This document shows positions 57,559-64,000 of a DNA stretch of 64,000 nucleotides, in pieces; position 1 is the first letter of the stretch, and each line of letters begins with the position of its first letter. Source of the DNA: Takakia lepidozioides (taxonomy: Eukaryota; Streptophyta; Takakiopsida; Takakiales; Takakiaceae); contig CM060732.1 of assembly GCA_030704615.1 (NCBI GenBank), forward strand, positions 22,630,001 to 22,694,000, in the 5' to 3' direction. The translations under genes and the position numbers were made by a program. The notes under the pieces are model-generated. The model was not told the origin of the DNA and did not search any database. It saw only the letters and a list, made by a program, of their open reading frames with translations.

Positions 57559-58760
57559 ATGAAAGACACATTTGCGGAAATGGTCGCCACATTACAGAGT
57601 CTTCAGCTCCAGATGCGAGAACTTCGTACCTCTACCACCCAATTACAAGCTGATCAGTCTCAAGATCTTGGCAACGCTCTCCACAAATTCAGAGTTAAAG
57701 AAGTCAAACAATGGATCTTCAACCATACGAGTCCTTATTGCAACAGCTCATACTTCAACGATTCATCTTCAACAGATTTACGAGAGAACCAAAGATCAGC
57801 ATGCTCGAGAAATTTGATGGGACGAGATCAAGATTTCACGATTTTGTTCAACAAGTACGACTGTTCCTACGACAACATCCACAACGCTACCCCGATGAAG
57901 ATATTCAAGTGGGATTCGGGGGCACCCTTCTATCAGGCACTGCCCTATCTTGGTTTGCACCGCTATTAGAAAAATATTTGCATTTACTATACAATTTTGA
58001 AGCGTTCATGTCCGAGTTTACTGCAACGTTTGGAAAGAATGATAGAGAGAGAGTTGCAGAGACAAAGATGCGAAACCTTCGACAATGAGCACATCCTGCT
58101 TCCATTTATGCTGCCGAATTTCGACAATGTGCGTGCGACCTCGACTGGAATGAGAAGAGCCTCATTAGTCAGTTTCGATGTGGGCTAAAAGATGATGTAA
58201 AATATGTGTTACTGACAATGCCAAACGTGAGCACACTGAGTGAATTCATCACCCAAGTCATTGCATGTATTTCATCTGTTCGAAAGACGTCAAGAGATGC
58301 GATCTGGATGGTCGACGACGCATCATGCCGCTACTACTACGGCACCAAACACAACGATCCATCATACATCCGGTAGTGATCCTATGCAGATTGATGCTAT
58401 TTAATTCAAGCCATTGACACCACAAAAAAAACAAAGACGACGCTCGAATGGATTATGCCTCTATTGCAGAGAAGAAGATCACATAGCATTAAACTGCCCC
58501 AACAAGAAAAAATTCAAAGTTCGGGGCACAACTCAAGTGTTCGATACGAGGAGGTCGGAAAACAAAGATGTCCAGTCATAGTAAGGACCATGCGACTGAC
58601 CGTGCGACTGGACACCACAAATTTCTCACCGAAAAAAATGTCTCTTTCTACCTCCAGACCCTGCACCTTACTTCATAGTTCTGGTAAAAATCAGAGTGCA
58701 AAATCGAGATACCTCTGTAGAAGCACTTTTGGACTCAGGGGCTTCAGCATAATTTATTGA
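57559..58760 (+). pseudogene. Gag and protease of the decayed Ty3 element
   Basis: Gag starts at ATG 57559 and shifts frame near 57700. LEKFDGTRSRFHDFVQQ and GTALSWFAPLLEKY are typical Ty3 Gag motifs. A zinc knuckle reads CLYCREEDHIALNC. The protease LLDSGAS is followed by a TAA. Several internal stops are present (58086, 58402, 58757). Confidence 0.82.
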
Positions 58761-59055
58761 CAAAAACTTTGCGAAGCAACACAATTTAACACTCGTAAAG
58801 AATAAACTTTCGGCCCCCGTTGAAGTCATCGATGGACGACCGTCAGCATTAGGAGATATTGACCATGAAACTCGACCACTTGAAGTGAAGCTTAAAGATC
58901 AAGCATCACATATTGTTTTCAACGTCATCCAGTCTCCAACGAATCTTGTGATCCTTGGACTTCCCTGGTTCGTACTTCACAATCCTGACATCGACTAGCG
59001 ATCGCGAAAAAATTCTACAAAACAAAAATATAGAAATATCAAAGGTATTCAACTT

Positions 59056-61421
59056 TTGTTCCTTGGAGCTAGAGCTTTCATGAGAGCTACCAAAAAGAAT
59101 GCGGCATTTGCACTTTATGCGACTCCGATCAAGACCACAACAGACAAAGGTACTTCAACATTACCCACTCAATATCAAGATTTCAAGGATGTCTTCGAGA
59201 AGAAAAATGCAGACATATTGCCAGACCATCGATCTTATGACTATGCAATTGAGTTACAAGAAGGAGCCCAACCACCATTCGGCCTAATCTATAACTTATC
59301 CCAGACGGAGTTGGCTGCATTACGTGAATACATTGATGAAAATTTGTCGAAGCACTTCATCCGATATTCAAAATCACCTACGGGGGCGTCTATCTTGTTT
59401 GTGAAAAAGAAGGACTGATCATTACGCATATGTATAGACTATCACGGTCTCAACAAAGTCACAATTAAGAATTGTTATACGTTGCCGCTGATTTCTGGGC
59501 TTCTCGACCAGCTGGGACGAACGAAGATTTTCACCAAAATTGACTTGAGAGGAGCTTATAACCTTGTACGGATAAAAGAAAGGAGACAAATGGAAAACAG
59601 CTTTTCGAACAAGGTATGGACATTTTGAATACAGTGTTATGTCTTTCGGTCTTACAAATGCTCCAGCAATTTTTCAGCATATGATCAATGACATCTTTCG
59701 AGAATTTTGGGATGACTTTGTAGTCATCTATTTGGACGACATTTTGATATTTTCACAGAATGAAGAAGAACATGGCCGCCATGTACGCCTTGTCCTTGAT
59801 AAATTAAGAGAAATAGGACTACATGTCAAGTTGGAAAAATATATTTTCCATCAATCTGAGGTCGAATTTCTGGGCTACATTATTTCCAACAAATGCGTCT
59901 TTATGGATCAAAAGAAAATACAAACCATCATCGAGTGGATTAAACCAACTTCGGTCCGGGATATACAATGTTTTCTGGGATCTATAGAATCTTCTTCAAG
60001 GACTACTCCAAAATTGTTGCACCATTGACACGACTCATAGGGGAATGACAAATTTGTATGGGACGAGAAGGCTGACCAGGCATTTGAAAGGCTAAAGTAG
60101 ACATTTACAACGGCTCCAATACTGGTACATGCAGACCCATCTAAACCGTTCTTTTTGGAAGCAGATGCATCGGACTTTGCACATGGCGCTATACTTTCTC
60201 AATTTGGTACGGATGGCCGACTTCACCCTGTTGGTTTTCGTTCTCGCAAATTTTTCCGCTGTAGAGATCAATTATGAAATCCATGACAAAGAACTTCTAG
60301 CGATTATCGATGCTTTTGAGGAGTGGCGTCATCTATTGGAGGGAGCTAAACATCAGGTCACTGTCTATACCGATCACAAAAACCTCGAATATTTTATGAG
60401 TGCTCGTGTTTTGAATCGACGTCAAGCAAAATGGGGTATGTCACTAGCAAGGTTTGATTTTGTTATTACCTATCGCTCCAGACATCTTCAAGGGAAACTC
60501 GATGCTCTTTCTCGACGATCGTATCTTGCGCCGAAAAAATGGAAGGCTGCTTTTGACCAACAGAAATCCATCATCTTTAAACCAGTGAAGAGCGACCAAT
60601 TTGCTACGACACTACGAAGTCAACTAAATCGACCTCGAGACAACCAACATGTTACAAACGACTTCGAATACAAAGATGACTTCATTTATTTCAAGGGACT
60701 TCTCTATGTACCTCCAGGACCTACACGACTTCGAATTCTTCAAATATATCATGATCTTCCGGCTGTATGACAGTTCGGCTTCAACAAAATAATGGAATTG
60801 ATATCTAGGGACTATTGGTGGCCACAGATGTGGAAACTCGTGAAAGAATTTATAAAATCTTGTGACACGTGTGCTAGGGCGAAAGGACCACGACATCGAC
60901 CTTACGGCCTTCTTCAACCATTACCCATTCCCAAGGGTCCATGGTCGTCCTTGTCTATCGACTTTATTACGGACCTTCCAATTTCCAAGACCACCGACTC
61001 AATCCTTGTTATTGTGGATCGTTTTACGAAGATGACACATTTCATTCCATGTAATAAAACGGTTACAGGTGAGGAACCTGCAAGACTCTTCCTCAATAAT
61101 GTCTATCGCATTCATGGACTCCCGAAGGACATCGTCTCTGATCGAGGACCACAGTTCATATCAAATTTCTGGAGGGGATTATTTTACATATTGAATATTA
61201 AGATCAACCTCTCTACAGCTAATCATCCACAGACTGATGGTCAAACCGAACGTGTAAACCAGATTTTGGAGCAGTATCTTCGTTGTTCGATAAATTATCG
61301 CCAAGATAATTGGACGGACCTTCTGCCCTTGGCTGAGTTTGCCTACAACAACACTATACATTCTTCCACCAAGCAAACTTCATTTTTCTCCAATTATGGT
61401 CATCATCCTCGAACAAAGTGA
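59056..61421 (+). pseudogene. RT, RNase H and truncated integrase of the decayed Ty3 element
   Basis: RT motifs are [30 protein letters not shown] and VVIYLDDILIFS (about 59729). RNase H motifs are [14 protein letters not shown] and YTDHKNLEYF. The integrase has CDTCARAKGPRHRP, then D in SIDFITDLP, D in SDRGPQF and E in TDGQTERVNQ. The frame breaks near 59418, 59600, 60020 and 60280. The chromodomain and 3' region expected after the integrase core are absent. Confidence 0.88.
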
Positions 61422-61546
61422 ATGACGTTGACGACATTCACTTCTATGTCTGTGTCATTCCAAAACGAGAGTTTGCATTCACGTGGATTAGGGTGTATTT
61501 GCAGTATCATTGAATGGAATTTTTTGAATGGCGTTGACGACATTCA
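61416..61546. repeat. Palindromes upstream of copy 3
   Basis: Two related sites: 61416-61443 (AAGTGAATG arms around CGTTGACG) and 61525-61546 (TGAATG arms around CGTTGACG). They share the CGT-TG-ACG centre with array 1. The first begins exactly where the Ty3 integrase stops. Confidence 0.85.
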
Positions 61547-61688
61547 CATCCAGAGCTGTCGCGTGGTCCTGAGAGCTCCTTGGAGCAGTTCTCAGAGCCA
61601 TTTCATTCCATGTTTTTTTCATTCTGTGCTACTTGCATCTTACTCACTTCGCGCTTTGGTGGGTTGGGATTTATCTCCTGTTTAACAG
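61547..61688. other. Spacer or intron before copy 3
   Basis: It ends in a pyrimidine-rich acceptor (TTTAACAG) that opens the first visible exon of copy 3. The exons encoding the ParB-like part are not found upstream in the window. Confidence 0.4.
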
Positions 61689-63905
61689 GTACACAAAATA
61701 TGTGCTTATGGAAGAAAATCACCTGAGCGGTATTCCAGACTATCTTGACATGTGGTCGGACCCTGCAAACGATCCAACCATGTATAATGCAGGGATATTG
61801 AAGGACTGGAGTCCTTCTCACTTCAAAGACTGTGGTTGGTACCTTGACTGCCCACCGGAGCACACGACCTTTCAAGAACAGCACATGAAATATTTGAACA
61901 ATAATGCTGAGATGCTGGCGCCTCTGACTGACGAGCAATACCAAAGAAACATAGTAACATTGGCTGCCAAGGAGCCTGATGCTCAGGGAACGCCGCAGAA
62001 GGGAAAGAAGGCGGGCCGCAAACCAAAAGACAATGCTCTTGATGTCATAACCGTCTCACCAGCAAAGCCAAAGGACAAAGACAAGTCCAAAGAGAAGGAA
62101 AATGACAAGGGGAATGAGAAAGAAAAGGAGATGGAAAAGGAGACTGGGTAGGACTTCACTGCTGGAAGATATACCCGCACAGTTCAGTGCGTGTTCGATG
62201 CCAAGCCACACCCTTCCCGTTCTGATTCGGCAGGAGAGATTAAAATTGTCAATGAGGGTTGGCTGGCGATGATGCAGAGTCGAAAGAGAGGATACACTGG
62301 GGTGCCTTCGCCTACCTGGGACAACATAATCTCATTCCTCAATCTGGTGAGAATTCTAGTTTCTTCCTTTTTCTCTGAAAGTTTCATTGGCAGTATTTCA
62401 GTCTGGTTCTTTGAAAACATTCTTGCCATCGTTCTTAAAATAAACATGTCTGTTGTAGGTGAGCACTGGTCCTACCTTCGTGTGCGGTGTGCAGAAAACA
62501 TATGCGGCTGACATTGTCATTCTCGACATCCCGGATGGCCAGGCTGTGCCAAAAGTTCTTCCAAAGGGCAAGACGTTAGGCTGGAACAAATTCGAGGACA
62601 ACTACTGGAGTTGGGTGTTCGGGTTCTGTAATAATTTCCTCTCTGATGCATGGACACTTCTGCTTTTTCAGTCATGTGACAAAGATAGTCGTCGGGCATT
62701 GACATCATACCTGAAGTCTTCAGGGTTTGAAGTTTTACGCACATGGAATTGTGTGAACAGCCTCTACCTTGTGAAAGGGGGTTTCCCTGGTCAGCTGGTA
62801 TGCCGTCTCTCTTCTGCTTGTGCTTTCATGATGAGTTTCAATGTTCTCTGCAGCTCCACTCTAGAAGAATCTGTCATGATCGACACCGATCATCACCGAT
62901 TCGTGATAAAAATGATTATTTTATGCCTGAGTTATGAATAGCCGATGTACACACTTCCACTATAGATTGTGTTTACCACACTAACCTGCTATCTTTGGCA
63001 GACGAGGATGTTCGAGGCAATCTACCTACGGAGGATTCGCACCTCAAAGACACCATCCTCCATCCGCAGCTTTGAGATTTCTGACCAGGGTTGTTTCGTC
63101 AACCCCCCCTATGAGCCGCATGTCGATGACATTTTGTACAACTTCATGCAGTCCAGTCAGACTCTGAAGAGACCAGATGGCACTCCCTGGAGAGGTGCAA
63201 AGGAAAAATCCCCAGCGTTCATGCAAATACTGCTGGAGTTATGCAGCCACCACTCTGCACGGGTGGTCGATCTTTCTGTGTCCACATGTTCGTTCTCTCC
63301 CTTCCGAATTGATTTTCTTTCAGCAGTTCCATCTGCTTAAATCCCCCCACCAAACTGTTCATGTCCTCCTGTCTGGTGTAGGAGCAACTTACCATGCATG
63401 CAAGGCAGGCGGAAGAAGCCTTTTTGGCATGGAGGGTGATTCTGACCTCTACAACACAGTGCTCCTCCCCATTTTGTCTGGCTCCACTTCAAGCACACAG
63501 ACTGATCGGATTCAAATTCGAAATGATGACGATCCCGAAGATAAGCAGGTCGACAACGACTTTTCATGTGAGTAAGTGCTAAACCCACTTTGGGAGCCAT
63601 ACTCAATTTCTCAATAACATCAAAGTTACAGTAATAACTTTTTCAGGCTGTCTTTCAGGAAAGGCAGCGGTGGATCTTCAGGAGATACAGTCATTTGTGG
63701 CAAGTCTGTTTTCGACAGCCCCCTTTCCAATATTCTGCTTCCTGATTATGCCGAAGCAATGGCACTTCACGCGGCCGAGTCCCTATCCCCTGACTTTTTA
63801 CTGCCCGGCCGTAGGTGTAGCCAGCGTAGATCCGGAGTTCTTAAATACTTAGACTTAGATGCAGATGAAGCGGGGATACATTGTACTGACTCTGAGTCAG
63901 ACTGA
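61689..63905 (+). pseudogene. ParB-like/methylase family, copy 3 (methylase half)
   Basis: Five exons inferred: 61689-62346, 62459-62797, 63002-63287, 63382-63567 and 63647-63905, colinear with exons 6-10 of copy 2. The first has MYNAGILKDW, a lysine-rich linker with GKKAGRKPK (AT-hook-like) and a TAG at 62149-62151. Then ADIVILDIPDGQAVPK (motif IV position), WNKFEDNYWSWVFGF, LKSSGFEVLRTWN, TPWRGAKEKSPAFMQILLEL, VVDLSVST, GATYHACKAGGRSLFGME (motif I region) and an acidic tail ending ESD. The donor after VVDLSVST would yield a TGA if spliced as in copy 2. The ParB-like half is missing. The methyltransferase call is by motif resemblance only. Confidence 0.62.
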
Positions 63906-64000
63906 ACTATGTTCTTTTAATATTCTGTTTCATCCTCTTTGGAAAACGTTGAATCCCCTTCCTCCACCGTAGTTGTTCCTTTGGAAAGAAAAATAATCAA
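63906..64000. other. 3' flank of copy 3
   Basis: No AATAAA is visible; nothing else is recognised before the window ends. Confidence 0.4.

Larger units (their letters stand above)
56975..61415 (+). mobile_element. Decayed Ty3-type retrotransposon, 3' part missing
   Basis: A 5' LTR (56975-57520), Gag, zinc knuckle, protease, RT, RNase H and integrase appear in order on the plus strand, interrupted by stops and frameshifts. The integrase ends abruptly at 61415, where a palindrome starts; no polypurine tract or 3' LTR is seen. It is a different family from the 4274-31058 elements: RT has YLDD and the protease DSGAS. Confidence 0.9.

Noticed and set aside
896-62151. Reassigned UAG codon
   Set aside because: UAG falls at positions of unrelated residues, a UGA also occurs, and the SUA gene and the inner retrotransposon read normally with standard stops.

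Overview
The window looks like nuclear DNA of a streptophyte plant, most likely a charophyte alga such as Chara (inferred, not proven). It has GT-AG introns, a multi-exon splicing-factor gene of the plant SUA/RBM5 type, Ty3 and copia LTR retrotransposons, and long gene-poor stretches.

Layout. (1) At 1-4255 a minus-strand gene fragment (copy 1) and a plus-strand SWIM zinc-finger gene diverge from a tandem array of perfect palindromes. (2) At 4274-31058 lie two copies of one ~13.4-kb Ty3-type retrotransposon. An older minus-strand copy sits 13 bp past the SWIM stop codon (TSD ATGCC), and a younger plus-strand copy sits inside it (TSD GATGG). Both carry an extra ORF before gag and a large unknown ORF after integrase. 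(3) The SWIM 3' flank resumes at 31064, followed by a second palindrome array and copy 2 of the gene family (32844-37023, plus strand). (4) At 37761-40395 are copia remnants, then gene-poor DNA. (5) A 13-exon minus-strand SUA/RBM5-like gene occupies 44152-52170. (6) At 55954-56510 is a possible inverted-repeat element, and at 56975-61415 a decayed Ty3 element. (7) Copy 3 of the gene family lies at 61689-63905, again with palindromes just upstream.

The most interesting content is this gene family. Its N-terminal part resembles a ParB/sulfiredoxin-fold domain (a DGNHR motif after a ParB-like lead-in). Its C-terminal part resembles an N4/N6 DNA methyltransferase, with a degenerate DPPY motif and a recognisable motif I. 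All three copies are intron-rich and broken to differing degrees. Each lies beside palindromes with a related core (TGCGNTGRCGCA, or CGTTGACG at copy 3). ParB proteins bind palindromic parS sites, so a ParB-like/methylase protein acting on its own palindromes is an attractive but untested hypothesis.

All domain calls come from reading motifs by eye. Splice sites are inferred from GT-AG signals and alignment among the copies. Many lesions are single-base indels, some in homopolymers, so part of the apparent pseudogenisation may be assembly error.
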